64,000 nucleotides of DNA, from contig OX411556.1 in assembly GCA_948146395.1 (NCBI GenBank), forward strand, positions 31,509,056 through 31,573,055, read 5' to 3'. Position numbers and translations under genes: made by a program. Below, one piece after another: positions 32,765-43,584 of this stretch; the stretch's first letter is position 1; each line of letters opens with the position of its first letter. The DNA comes from Fragum whitleyi (taxonomy: Eukaryota > Mollusca > Bivalvia > Cardiida > Cardiidae). The notes under the pieces are model-generated. The model was not told where the DNA came from and did no database searches. It worked only from the letters and a program-made list of their open reading frames with translations.

Positions 32765-32898
32765 GTCCCGCGTTCAGGATCACCGGACGGTGCAAACAGA
32801 TTTCCAAATATACCCCGCTTGGCACGGGCACTTGCGTGCAAAGCGAGGTATAATTGGAAAACTGTTTGCACCGTGCGCTGATCTTTAACGCAGGGCAG
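32765..32898. repeat. R3 palindromic element
   Basis: CCGCGTTCAGGATCACC at the left, AACGCAGGG at the right, core ATACCCCGCTTGGCACG / CGTGCAAAGCGAGGTAT. Confidence 0.72.
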
Positions 32899-33107
32899 AT
32901 TAATTGTGGCGTTGCGAAAAATATAAATTTAGAGATTTCATCTAGCTGACTACATTAACATGCCCTAAAACGCTTTAAATAGAGCACTTCATTGTAGCTT
33001 CGACCATTTTGGTACCAATTTATGTTCGTAAAACGAACGTTGATTTATAAAGGTAAACAGTATTTATTTTATTTTCTCAACCTTAAATGAAAAATGTTGA
33101 AATGTCA

Positions 33108-34110
33108 TGACGAAGAGCTCATGTGAGCTATGGATCTCATCGTGTCCGGCGTCTGTCATGCTTCGTCTGTCAATATCTTGAGTGCACCCTTGATGCCATA
33201 TTAATGGCTAAAATGTCGTGAAACTTGATCAGAATATTTCTCTACATTTTATCTTGGACTAGATCAGACTAAGTAAAAAAAAGGTAAATGGATCGAATTT
33301 TGGGAAAACACTGTGGCACTAGAGGCCACATTTTCTGCTCAAATATTTTTAAAGTTGGTCAGAATGAATGTATCCGTGAAATCTCTGGTTAGTTCGAAGA
33401 TTGTTTAAGAGAGGTCAAAAATGATATTTATGAGGTCAAATCTTATAAAAATCATTCTATGCGCTCTAGGCGCCAGGTTTTTTTTTTATCAAATGTCTTG
33501 AAACTTGGTCAGAATGGTTGTCTTCGTGATATTTTGGAGGGGTTCGAAAATTGATCAAATTGGTTCAAACACTAGTCAAATGGGTCACATCTTACAGACA
33601 CTTTTATGCACTCTTTGGTCATATTTTGGCTGAAACGCCTTGGAACTTGGTCAGAATGTTTGTCTATTTAAATTTTGATTAAGTTTGAAAATGGGTCATA
33701 TTGGGTAATGGATTAGACCAATGGACCAAATCTTATTTTCCGGCAAAATGTCTTGAAGGTTGATCATAATGATTGTGTCCATGGAATCTAATGTTCAAGA
33801 CGTCAAATTTATAAAGACCCTGTTTGCACTCTATAGCAGATTTTTGGCCAAAATATATCTAATTTTCATCAGAATGCATGGATGGTTTGAAAATTTGGCC
33901 TAGAGGGGTAAGGAGTCTCACCTTAGAAAACTCTTTGTACACTCTAGAGGCTTTAACATCTTCTCGAATGCCCTGGGACTTGTTTAAAGTGTTTGTCTCA
34001 ATCGAGTTTGAAATGGGTCAAAAATGAGTTAAACAGGGCAAATTTTGAAAAACAATGTGCGCACGCTAGAAACCACATAGGCGGCTCAAATGTCTTAACA
34101 GAATGTTTCT
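33108..34110 (-). mobile_element. Family H copy 3, left part (split)
   Basis: GAGCTCATGTGAGCTATGG near 33117 is a degraded terminus. The body repeats CTTGAAACTTGGTCAGAATG and GGTCAAAT-type blocks like those at 2325. It is interrupted at about 34111 by copy 4 and seems to resume at 35894. Confidence 0.5.
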
Positions 34111-34746
34111 CTAACAAGAGGACTATGATGGTCCCAGATCGCTCACCTGAGTCTCTTTGACCCCTAGGACATCGCATTAATTAAATAGGCAGATGTCAAA
34201 AAGGAGATCATTTCTGCATAGGATCATTACCATGGATTATTTTCAGCCAAGTGCAAGAAGGATGTGCCTTTTCACTCTTTGATTCTATGTTAAAAAGGAT
34301 GCACCCATCATGCTCAGATGAGCTAAAAGGGATGCGCCCGCATGGAGCTAAAATATGACCCCAGGGTCATGATATGAACAGACTTGGTAGGGGCCCACTA
34401 GATAATGCTACATACCAATATGAAAGCTGTGTGCCCCCTGGTTTCAGATTTTTAAGGTTTTCACTCTTTCATTCTATGTAAAAAAGGGTTGCACCAAGGT
34501 GGAGCCCAAATATGATCCCAGGGTCTTGATGTGAACAAATTTGGTAGAAATCCACTAAATGATGCTTCGTACAAAATATGAAAGCTGTCTGCCTTCTGGT
34601 TTCGGAGAAGAAGATTTTTGAAGATTTTCCTTTTTTTACCCTTCGTGCTCAGAAGAGCTAAAAGGGATGCCCCTGGGCAAAGCCTAAATGTGACCCCAGG
34701 GTCTTAATATGAACAAACTTGGTAGAGGCCTACTAGATGATGCTAC
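34111..34746 (+). mobile_element. Family H copy 4, left part, nested in copy 3
   Basis: AACAAGAGGACTATGATGGT begins it, followed by units of about 170 bases like those at 30891. An LTR (34747-35408) interrupts one unit at GATGATGCTAC. Confidence 0.65.
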
Positions 34747-35408
34747 TGTGTCGACTATATGTAAGATACCCAGTCTATTGCATAATAATCATCTGAGAGT
34801 TTGGGATTTTATTTCAAAGCGGTTTAGAGATCGGTAACTGCGCTCGTTGTGAACCGGATACCGTCGGGTAAAGCCGGATTCAAGTTTAGTAGTATAAATA
34901 GAGAGAATTTTCTGTGATTCGGTCAGTCTGTTTCTTGTCGCGAGAGAGACAGGCTGGAAAATGCAGTGGGGTAGATACTGTTATAAATTGGAATTGCTGC
35001 CTAATTGTCATCTTAGTAAAGCAACGAGGTGCTGAACAGTGGATTTCATCCATCCTAGTAAGACCTCTGATCGCTCGAACAGTGACAAACGACACGCAGT
35101 TTCTGTTTCTATGGTATTGCTCGACACTGTGGATGATCTATCTTGTTGAGAGATAGGAGATATACCGGTATTGGTATATTTAAGATAGACTCAAAGTGCA
35201 CTGGGTCTCGCTGAGCAGGTTTGCTCAGAGGATAGATAGAAAATCGGTCTATATAATTAATTCACTTTTGTGTAGATTTTGATCATAGTTGTTGACGATC
35301 CATTGATTTAACCAGGACCAAGCAGTCCATGTAATCACATTGAGTATTTGATTATTTTTCGTATCATTAATTGTTTTAATCTGATTTGCTCTACCGAAAG
35401 TACGTACA
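34747..35408. mobile_element. Solo LTR
   Basis: A 662-base sequence foreign to the surrounding tandem units begins TGTGTCGAC and ends GTACGTACA. It therefore has TG...CA ends and is flanked by CTAC on both sides (34743-34746, 35409-35412). Without it the host unit reads GATGATGCTACATACC, as in its neighbours. TATAAATA at 34893-34900 is placed like an LTR core promoter in the plus direction. No internal retroelement region is present, so this is the product of LTR-LTR recombination. Confidence 0.78.
34893..34900 (+). promoter_or_regulatory. TATA box of the solo LTR
   Basis: TATAAATA, about 147 bases into the LTR. A plus-strand transcription start would be expected some 25-35 bases on. Function is inferred. 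Confidence 0.5.
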
Positions 35409-35893
35409 CTACATACCAAATATGAAAGCTGTCTGCCTTCTGGTTTCAGAGAAGAAGATTTTTAAAGATTTTCGCTCTTTGATTCTTTGTAAAAAGGGTT
35501 GCGCCCAGGCAAAGCCCAAATATGACCCAAGGGGCTTGATATGAACAAACTTGGTAGAAGTCCACTAGATCATGCTACATGCCAAATATGAAAGCTGTCT
35601 GCCTTCTGTTTTCAGCGAAGAAGATTTTTTTTAAAAGAAAATCATTTTTTCACCCTTTTTGTCAAGGGTAAAGGGAAAGTTAAAGGTGGATTTCATTTCT
35701 TTGGACAACTTTGGTAGAGCTTGACCCAAGGAACATCCCTGCCAAGTTTTATCAAGATTGGTCCACTGGTTTAGGAGGAGAAGATGTTTAAAGAATTTGT
35801 GGACGATGGACGCCGCACGACGCACGACTGACGACGGACATTGTACGATCACAATAGCTCACCTTGAGCACTTTGTGCTCAGTTGAGCTAAAA
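35409..35893 (+). mobile_element. Family H copy 4, right part with terminal hairpin
   Basis: Resumes TACATACCAAATATGAAAG and closes with TTGAGCACTTTGTGCTCAG hairpin plus TTGAGCTAAAAA (35866-35893). Confidence 0.68.
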
Positions 35894-36260
35894 ATATGTG
35901 AAAGACTTTTACATTGTGTCAAATGGGGTCAAAATGAGGTCGAAAGATCAAATTTTAAAGAAAAACCTACTTTGCACTTTAAAGGCCGCAATTTTTGGTT
36001 AAAATGTCTTCACTTTGGTCAGAAGGTTTATCCACATGATAGCTCGAACGAGTTCAAAATAGGACCGGGAGGGATCAAATACTAAGTCAAGGAGTAAAAT
36101 CTTAGAAACATTGTCTGGGTCAAAAATATAGGGACTGGAACTTAGAAAACCTCTTTTACTCTCTATTGAGGCTATATTTTGGCTCAAATGTCATGGAACA
36201 TTGATTACATGAAATATCTGATGTGTTAAAATTGGTCAAGGTCTGTGAGAAATGTTTGTC
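35894..36260 (-). mobile_element. Family H copy 3, right part
   Basis: TCAAATGGGGTCAAAATGAGG and TTTGGTCAGAAGG blocks continue the type seen at 33108-34110. The outer boundary is not clear. Confidence 0.45.
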
Positions 36261-36597
36261 ACATTGTCAATCTTTAGAATGTTTTTAAAATTTCTTAAAA
36301 TTGAAATACTATATATTAATTCATAATCTGAAGAAAACCTCATAATTATGTCTAGTAGGATAGAAAATAGGCAATAGGCTCAAATTTTGTTAAACACCGT
36401 GAGATTGATTGTCTACGTGGAATTTGGTTTCAGCTTCAAAATAGTAGTTTTTTCACTTTGTAACCTTTGCAATCTCTTTCGACAATGTCTCTGCTGAGCG
36501 CTTTAGTGTCAAAGGTCATCTTGGAACCTTTGAATTACGAGCGGAAGATAATGTCGCAGTAATTTTGTCATTGATCACGACATTGGAATGCTAATGT
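36261..36597. other. No gene recognised
   Basis: AT-rich sequence without a recognisable frame or repeat. Confidence 0.35.
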
Positions 36598-37040
36598 AAG
36601 CAAGTGCGTGACATTTCCAACAATTTGACATCTGCGTGAGGTGAAAACATTAAGCGGTCCGTATAGTAGGATAGTGTAATTAACCCTTTGCTGTTTAATC
36701 CCTGTTTTTTACGTGCCTGTGAATTTATGATTGAGAAAACATTGTGAAAAAAGAAGAAATTGCTTCTGGCAAGCAATTTCTTCTTTCTCCACACTATTTT
36801 CTACCCTACTGAATGGTTATTTTTTAAATTAAACTCACTTTTAATTTTCGTCTGCAAACCTTTGAATTTGGACAGGTCCAAAATTTTGTAAAACAGGAAA
36901 GGGTTAAAAGATTGCCTAACTGTTTACAGATACTTTAAGGCCTTATCTGTCTACAAATTACCTTGTTAGGATGCACAGACTGGTCAGAGTCTTTGCTGTG
37001 CGCACAATGGAAATTGTTGGCAATGTCGCGCACAGACTCA
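36598..37040. repeat. R6 MITE split by a TTAA element
   Basis: Left terminus AGTGCGTGACATTTCCAAC (36604), right terminus TTGGCAATGTCGCGCACAGA (37017-37036). The element at 36684-36903 sits in its middle. Confidence 0.72.
36684..36903. mobile_element. piggyBac-like MITE with TTAA duplication
   Basis: CCCTTTGCTGTTT at the left and AAAACAGGAAAGGG at the right are imperfect inverted ends. TTAA flanks both sides (36680-36683, 36904-36907). The 220-bp interior holds a hairpin (AAGAAGAAATTGCTT / AAGCAATTTCTTCTT, 36751-36785). Non-autonomous. Confidence 0.75.
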
Positions 37041-37199
37041 AATGTCTTTAGTGGCATTTCAGGATTGCTAAGAATTACTCGATTTTGGGCAGCAGTCAGA
37101 CAAAAGACAAAAATGGGCCTGCATCGTTTATCATTTTTTTTTTTTCAAGGTAAAATTTGACAATTAATATCTGCAACTCTTGTTAGTCAGCATTTTCAT

Positions 37200-37205
37200 T
37201 TTATT
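37200..37205 (-). terminator. Possible poly(A) signal of kinase B
   Basis: AATAAA on the minus strand 50 bases after the stop of gene B, in a T-rich tract. Weak evidence. Confidence 0.3.
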
Positions 37206-37254
37206 TTTTTTTTTTCTTTTCAATGGTTTTAATAAGCGAGACAATGGTTTAAAA

Positions 37255-37458
37255 TCACAAACTAGTCTGTAGTATCAATTCTAACTGTCTGAGTATCTGT
37301 CTGTCCGATTTATTTTTTCTTGGTAGTTGGAAGACAGCTGGTACGGGATCCATACATCGGTATAGCACCTCACGTAATTGGTCTTGAATTTGTGGTGGAG
37401 GCGCCCGAAGAAGGCCGAATATCCAATGATCGGTCACTAGCAACCTTTGACATATTAC
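37255..37458 (-). CDS. DIPK1/FAM69-like kinase B, exon 3 (C-terminus)
   Basis: Sixty-seven codons plus stop, following a TTTTCTTCAG acceptor. It starts V-I-C-Q-R-L-L. Same length and phase as in gene A, with conservative differences. The intron before it is 496 bases. An ATG inside the exon is not a start. Confidence 0.8.
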   Translation of the reverse strand, partial: VICQRLLVTDHWIFGLLRAPPPQIQDQLREVLYRCMDPVPAVFQLPRKNKSDRQILRQLELILQTSL

Positions 37459-37954
37459 CTGAAGAAAATAAGAAATCCGTATAGGTCAATAGAAACCGAA
37501 ATATTTTATTTTTTTGTCGTTTAATATGCTGATTCTTTTGTACCTTATATGATCGAAGGTATTCTGTCGCAAGATACCGAGAAAGATTACATTAAAATAT
37601 GGTTGACGGCTTGAAGGTGTTTCCGATATTGTTTTGTTTCTTTATTTTGTACCAAAAACCGATTGACAACTTTCTCCATATTCGGAGGGATTTAAGTGAC
37701 ACATATTTACAAAAACATCAATCTGGCTTAAATGAAGGACTAATAAAGCGCGGTTTTATTGACCAGAATCTGACCCCTGCAATTTAGATGAATAAAAATC
37801 TGATTAGTTTTACTTGGCTTTGCATGTGCTTTTGTAGAAATGAATAACAAACTATATTGAATGTAATATAAATTTTGTTCATTGATAAAAAATGTCGGTA
37901 TTTGTTTTTTTTTTCTGCAGAGGTCAAATTCGGGTCAAATAAACCAATGTATAC

Positions 37955-38845
37955 CTGTAAATTATTGACGACCATCTCTTTTTCACACGTAGAAGTTGTC
38001 TTATTACATCTACCCCAGCAGGTTATGAAAGAACAGTCTTTATCTATTACACACGAACCACTTCTAACAACTTGTCCGAATTTAAGACTATCCGAATCTA
38101 ACATCACTGCCTCACCACTTTCGGACACTCCGAAATTATGCGGTTGAATGTCACAAATCTGTAACGGTGTTTCGTAATTATCTTCCACATCTTGTACCAT
38201 TTTAAGAAGACTAAGGGCAACCTTTGCCCTTTCCCGCCATGGAGGAGCGTTTGCTAGACTCATTTGTAAAACATCTGGTTTTTTGGCCATAAAATAAATA
38301 TAATTCAGTGCATTAAAGGATGGCGTGTATTCTACGAAATAAGCTGGTCCACAAACACCGTATAATTTTGGCAAGAACGGCTTAGACCCTAAAATTTTAA
38401 AAGATAAAAACTCTTCCTGACTACCTAAACCCACAGCAGTTCTAAGAACAACGTCTACAGCGTTTGAAGTGTTCAATCTTTTAACTAATTCTGTATAATT
38501 TTCACCAAGTATAAATGAGATCATATCTTTTTGCTCGAGTAATTCAGTGTCATAATATTCCTTCGTATGAAATTGTATTTCCTTTGTTGAACGCGAAATC
38601 TTTTCTTCAATGGTAGGAAGAACGGACAAGTTAGTGGCCACGGCTTTATGCCATTTGTTCATATCGTATTCGATCTTTAAGACAACCGTTGATATCTTTC
38701 CAGGTTCGATACAACCATCACAAGTCATGATGATAACCTTCTTTCCTCTCTTGTTTCCATGGCAACGTTGAAAGGTGAACACAGATTGGTCACATAAGGT
38801 GGAACACATATTACCGACAATTGCTTTGTTGTGGTACTGCGAACA
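37955..38845 (-). CDS. DIPK1/FAM69-like kinase B, exon 2 (main domain)
   Basis: Residues 49-345 of a predicted 412-residue protein, between a CTCTTCTAG acceptor and a CAG|GTATAC donor. About 87% identical to exon 2 of gene A by counting differences in the aligned frames. It holds the same Cys-rich start, Lys105, the C-D-I-Q-P-H-N-F-G loop (Asp280, Gln282, Asn285), L-D-S-D (Asp298, Asp300) and the Cys cluster before exon 3. Like A it lacks the loop Lys of gene C. The domain is uninterrupted, so the gene looks functional. The open frame running on past 37955 into the intron is not coding. Gene B points toward gene A (tail to tail) and away from gene C (head to head). Confidence 0.82.
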
Positions 38846-38939
38846 CTAGAAGAGGAAGACAATTACCATAAAGTTAATATCACTAAAAGGAGATTTAGGC
38901 CTGTTTTCGGTATTTCAATTATTTACTCATAAATGTGTG

Positions 38940-39098
38940 ACAGTTATCAACATCATGAAATAGACAAGATGATTGATTTTGTAATGATTTTGGAATGAAA
39001 TTTAGTGAGTTTGTAGAGCGAGTTTTGGGTGAATTAATGGGAGGCAAACCAATATCGCAAATTTTGCTCAGAATGAAGAAAATAAGCGATATTTTATA
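38940..39098 (+). repeat. Truncated R1 MITE upstream of exon 2 of kinase B
   Basis: ACAGTTATCAACATCATGAAA begins it and GAAAATAAGCGATATTTTA ends the recognisable part. In the direction of gene B it has the same orientation and place as the copy before exon 2 of gene A, about 95 bases from the acceptor. Confidence 0.75.
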
Positions 39099-39261
39099 TA
39101 TTATATTAACAAAACTAAATTAAATCAACGTTAATCATCATTAAACTGCACAGAGGCAAAAAAGGAAAAATCCTCTCGGGATAAATTGCCAATTCTTTCA
39201 AGAAAAAATCTTAATTTGCAAATAAAAAAGAAAAGGAAAAAAGAAACAAGAATTACATGTA

Positions 39262-40676
39262 CAGTCGTGACGTGTTTATACGGACGGCATTAATCCGGAA
39301 TATTCAAGATCCGGAAAAAATCACGGGAACGAATATTTCATTCATCAATTGTACACTTTAATCCGGAAACTCGCGTTCCGGAACCGGAATTAAAAATCGG
39401 GAACGGAACATCAAAATTCTACACAAGTTTGTCTATGTTATCCGGATAAAGGGTTACCTATTGTAACCTATTACTATCTGTCCCGAGTCATTGTGAAAGG
39501 ATTAGCGCGTTTCTCGACACGACTGACTGACACGTGTTGATAAACATTTAATCTGGCGATTTAATTTAATTAGGGAAGCCTGTCGAGATGACAACGTGAC
39601 AATGAATATTCTATCCGCGCGTGCCGACATCTATTATGCTATTTACTCTCAAGATTGATCTTTACTTTGAAGAATACGATTCCTCGGTGATTAAGAAATA
39701 AATTGAGAAATTGTAATCGCGGCCGTTTTCCAATCATCTATCGATCAAACATACAGAGAACCACGCAACTAAAGTTGCCAACGCCGACGACCAAAACACG
39801 AAGAGTTGTACTATAGTTTCAGCATCCATGACGAAGATGACTGACCTCTTTTCCAAGAGGACGTCACAGACATCCGAGACTACAAAAACAGTCCTTTTCA
39901 GGACTACCAAAATGTCCTTTTAAATTGTCATTCGAATGAAAGTTTGCCATTGTCGTTAAATACGACTCGGGAAAGATAGTCCTTTCCAAATTTCGAAACC
40001 TTGGTCCCGAAAGTCTACCCCGAAATTGTCCATTAAAATGGACTTTGTTCATAAAGCCACAACATAGAATGTTAATTAATACAACGCTCGAAAGCTTGTT
40101 CCTTCGCAATTTTCAAAATAAGTCAAAACCTCAGTCCCAAAAGTATGGCCTTCATAATAATCTGCAATAATAAAACGCCCTTCTAAGGGCCACAAATCCT
40201 ATTCCTGAAAACGATTTTTTTTTCGAAAATTGTCAAGAACAAGAATAATGCTCAAAAGAATTTTAACAAAATGGCCCGTTTAAGGGCCTATAAATGACTT
40301 GATCTGGAAATTTTCCTGAAAGTCAATTTCTCTCAAAATTTTCATAACAAGCCAAAATAGACAAGAGATTCGTAATGCTGGTAAGAAAGTAATCATTTAT
40401 CACATTTTTATTACTAAAAATATATTTTTTCAATTTTATAAACATGTACATGAACATAGCAAAAAACGTAATCTTCGTCTGTCTGCTTTCACGGGATTTA
40501 CCAAATAACACGTATTAGCACTTCTAACAACGTACCGCAAACCCGAAACAACAACAAAGTGTCAAAATGGCGGACGGAACTGGGTTTGGATTGTAATAGA
40601 AATTGTTTATCCGGAAAAATGATTAATCCGGACACCCTGGTAGGAAACCAAAGTGTCCGGATTAGCGTCACGACTG
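39262..40676. mobile_element. TA-flanked DNA transposon, non-autonomous (pogo/Tigger-like ends)
   Basis: CAGTCGTGACG at the left and CGTCACGACTG at the right, flanked by TA on both sides (39260-39261, 40677-40678). Subterminal sequence is rich in ATCCGGA/TCCGGAT motifs at both ends. The interior (about 39840-40300) contains several short imperfect palindromes of the type GTCCTTTTCAGGAC and CCCTTCTAAGGG. No transposase frame was recognised. It lies in intron 1 of gene B. Confidence 0.82.
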
Positions 40677-40799
40677 TAGTTGCAAATGAAATATGTACCT
40701 AAAAACACCAAGCATTAAACTATTTTTTAATTCTTTAAAAAGTTCATCCGTGAAATATCAGAAAAATAATAACATTTATTATGATAATAAAAAACTTAC

Positions 40800-40943
40800 T
40801 AATATCCGCATTTGAAGCATTGAAGTTTCCTCATGACATGCTTCTTGTTTGAGGTAGATTAATTCACATAAAAGAATAAATAAAACACAAAAAGAAAAAG
40901 AGGAAATCAGTTGTTTAAAGCATTTTATATCACAAACCCGCAT
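40800..40943 (-). CDS. DIPK1/FAM69-like kinase B, exon 1 (signal anchor)
   Basis: Forty-eight codons from ATG (40943) to a GTAAGT donor. The first eight residues are M-R-V-C-D-I-K-C, then a hydrophobic segment at about 11-30 and the stem S-M-L-Q-M-R-I-L. It joins exon 2 in phase 0. The start of the exon and its 5' flank match the broken exon copy at 13954 better than the working exon 1 of gene A. Start choice: this is the only in-frame ATG ahead of the membrane segment. Confidence 0.75.
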
Positions 40944-41083
40944 GTTGTTAGACTTATCTTAGTAAAAATTCGTCAATAACTTAAATAGAAGGACTTTGAA
41001 TATTCGATCGGCTTGCTAGTCTTTTGAAATAAGCTACTGATTATTGGTCCGATCATTCATAATAAATAAAATAAATTGGAAGG

Positions 41084-41151
41084 GTTCAGCGCAAGACTGT
41101 ACTAAGCGTTATACATTGTATAGACGCTTAGTACAGACGGGCGCTGAACCT
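41084..41151. promoter_or_regulatory. 68-base near-perfect palindrome upstream of kinase B
   Basis: Read on the + strand, GGTTCAGCGC at the left pairs with GCGCTGAACC at the right, and CTGTACTAAGCG with CGCTTAGTACAG inside. It lies about 140 bases 5' of the ATG of gene B. A decayed version is at 13724 in gene A. It may be a small fold-back element or a regulatory structure. Confidence 0.6.
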
Positions 41152-41940
41152 TGAATATCCATATTTTATTCCCGCATCAGTAATTTTCTTTTGAAAAACC
41201 ACCATAAAAAGAAAGTATTGATCTATCGTTGCGAGTGGCAAGCGTTAAGGCCGAAAGCTTTTCATTCATGGTGACGAAGCAATAGCGTACGATTTCGACT
41301 TGAATCTATTTTTTACATCATATCTATCTGAGCATTATAACTTTCACCATTTTAATCTTTCGAACTATCAATTTGTACTCTTGAAACGCATACGTTTTAG
41401 AATATTTCTCCTTGGTGATCCCTGTAAACGTATTTGACTGCAGAATAAAAAAAGTCCGTGAAATAAACAGTCCCGCGTTCGGCTCTCTGAAATATTTCCG
41501 AACGTTTGAAAATGTTTCATATGATGGGTAAACGTTTTATGGCTCGTTTCCAGGGTTATAATGATTAGAAATCAAATGTTATGCGTCAGGCGAAATTAGA
41601 CGATCCGAGTAGCGCGTAACGTTTCGACCTATATTAATACTGCGTGGGTTGCGTAGGCTGACTAGGGTCGAAACTTTTCTTATTTGATTAATTTTCTGAA
41701 TCTCGAATGGTCACTCTACATATTCATATATTTGTTTTGAAAAGCTCATTCTGGTTGAGGCCTGCAGGATCCAATCTCCATTTAGATTAAAAATAATAAT
41801 AATAATAATAATATATATAAAAAAAAAAAATAGAAAAAAAGAAACCCGTATTAAATTACAAGATGGCTCCTTCTTGCCTGACATATCCTGGGTCGGTAGG
41901 TTAATAGTAACTTTTAGCGTCACTCTGTTTTTACTCATCA
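41152..41940. other. 5' flank of kinase B
   Basis: About 41180-41250 is collinear with 13250-13320 upstream of gene A. About 41440-41620 (GCGTTCGGCTCTCTGAAAT, GAACGTTTGAAAATGTTTC) resembles a fold-back also seen near 52340-52460. About 41620-41800 carries R4-like sequence (GACTAGGGTCGAAACTTTTC). An (AAT)n run is near 41790-41812. Confidence 0.5.
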
Positions 41941-42120
41941 ATAAGTAATCGATTTTCTCATTGAATTATCATTTGATAAAGTTACCACCACACCAGTAGA
42001 ATCCGCTAATAATTTATTTCGGGATTAACCAAAAGCAAATCCTTCTCGTGACTCATATAAATTCTGGATTTTGTTGTTCACTCAATCAAAGATACATCGT
42101 TCATACATCAAAAATTGATC
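41940..42120. repeat. R2 fragment
   Basis: TCATTTGATAAAGTTACCACCAC and GTTGTTCACTCAATCAAAGATA are R2 landmarks in the order seen at 900-1330. Confidence 0.5.
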
Positions 42121-42130
42121 ATAATGTATA

Positions 42131-42386
42131 TATGACCCGTCATGCGAAAAGGGACCATTTGGGTAGTGCGTTAAGTGCCGATCCTTGTCAGACCGCACGG
42201 ATTGCGCATACTGACTAGGGTCGAAACTAGCCGCACTTTACTAATTTTCTGAATCTAGAATAATCAATATACCTTCCCGTGAAAGAATTTTTAAGATGGG
42301 ACCTATGGCTGACCTGTACTGGAGCCAATTTCTTTTTCAAATGTTTATTTTACGGGTGGCCCCTTTTCGCATGACGGGTAACAAAT
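42131..42386. repeat. R4 MITE, full length
   Basis: Inverted ends TGACCCGTCATGCGAAAAGG (left) and CCTTTTCGCATGACGGGTAA (right). Interior: GTCAGACCGC and GACTAGGGTCGAAACT. Related: 4313, 43585, 48580, 51742. Confidence 0.8.
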
Positions 42387-42504
42387 ATACTTACTTGTTC
42401 GAAATGTTTTCTCTAAATTGCATCGGCTAAAAACGTTATTTCAATGACTGGTTTTGCCCATGCTCTTTTTGTCTGGCTATTTGAAGAAACCGCTCACAGC
42501 TAAA

Positions 42505-42800
42505 ACAAGCGTAATACACAACAATTATCGCTAATTTCGTCCATTTGGACGAATTTCGCGATATTATATTTTCGTCCTTCATAAACACGTACGTTTTTTT
42601 CTATTGTGTCTTCATGGACAAATCAGTAACTTTAAAATCCAAATCCATCCAATAAAGTGGTTGAGCGATTTGATTGATTTGAATGAGATTTCGAGTATTT
42701 TGAACCAGTTCGAAGTCTAGTTAAACGATTTCGGAGCTTTTTTGGCGGATTGGAATAAACGCTTAAAATGCATTGAATTGAGCTCTTAATGTAATTGATA
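42505..42800. repeat. Degenerate R1 MITE, ends lost
   Basis: TATCGCTAATTTCGTCCATT / GACGAATTTCGCGATAT, CATGGACAAATCAG and GATTTCGGAGC blocks belong to R1. Neither terminus is intact. Confidence 0.55.
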
Positions 42801-42912
42801 AACATAGACGTCGCGCACGGTAATGCGGCACTAAAATGTAACGTCAAAATAGCGAACGTCGATGGTGTAGCGTCTAGTTTTTTTTTGTTTTTTTTTCTTT
42901 TGAAATATTAGT

Positions 42913-43372
42913 ACAGTTAACAACATTGTGAAATTGAAACTCATTCCGATCAAACTCATTCTTAATCATTCAATCAGCGCTCCATTCATTCATTCAAACC
43001 ACTCAAATCGATAAAAAACGCTTTGAAATACATTGTTATTAGAAAACATTTCGAAATCGTGCAAGACGATAAACGTTTAATTCAGATCGATCAAATTATT
43101 CTAAACTATATTAAATTAAACTGTAGTGACTGGTTTGCTTTCAAAGAGTCTGATTGGTCCACGAAAACACACGAACAGAAATGTGCGTATATCTTATTAA
43201 AGGGGGGGGGGGTAATAAATATCGCTAATTTTGTTCATCTTTAAGAAAATTAGCGATATTGGATTACCTCCCTCTATTTTCTCTCAAAACTCGCTCCACA
43301 CACTCATTCAATTTCATTCCAAAATCAATCCGATATCAACCATCTTGTCAATTTCAAGATCTTCTTATCTGT
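42913..43372 (-). repeat. R1 MITE, full length
   Basis: ACAGTTAACAACATTGTGAAA at the left, CATCTTGTCAATTTCAAGAT at the right, AAAGGGGGGGGGGGTAATAA and GGATTACCTCCCTC in the middle, with an expanded G run at 43202. A fragment of a further copy follows at 43390-43486. Confidence 0.85.
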
Positions 43373-43584
43373 AAGATCTGAGAGATTTAAATGGAATTGT
43401 ATTGTTTCGCAGTGCTTACGAGCGATTTAGAAGGATTTTGATCGATATGAATGTCAATTTTACGGTGTTACTTATATAACTGTATCAGAGTTATTTACAT
43501 TAATATTGGCAATTATATCGTATTGAATCAATCAACAATACCGCCCTCAGACGCTCAAAAGTATTGACAATTTACGCAAAAAGT

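Noticed and set aside
37784..37954. C-terminal extension of the kinase B frame
   Set aside because: This is read-through into intron 2; a conserved GT donor at 37954-37953 and exon 3 explain the gene better.
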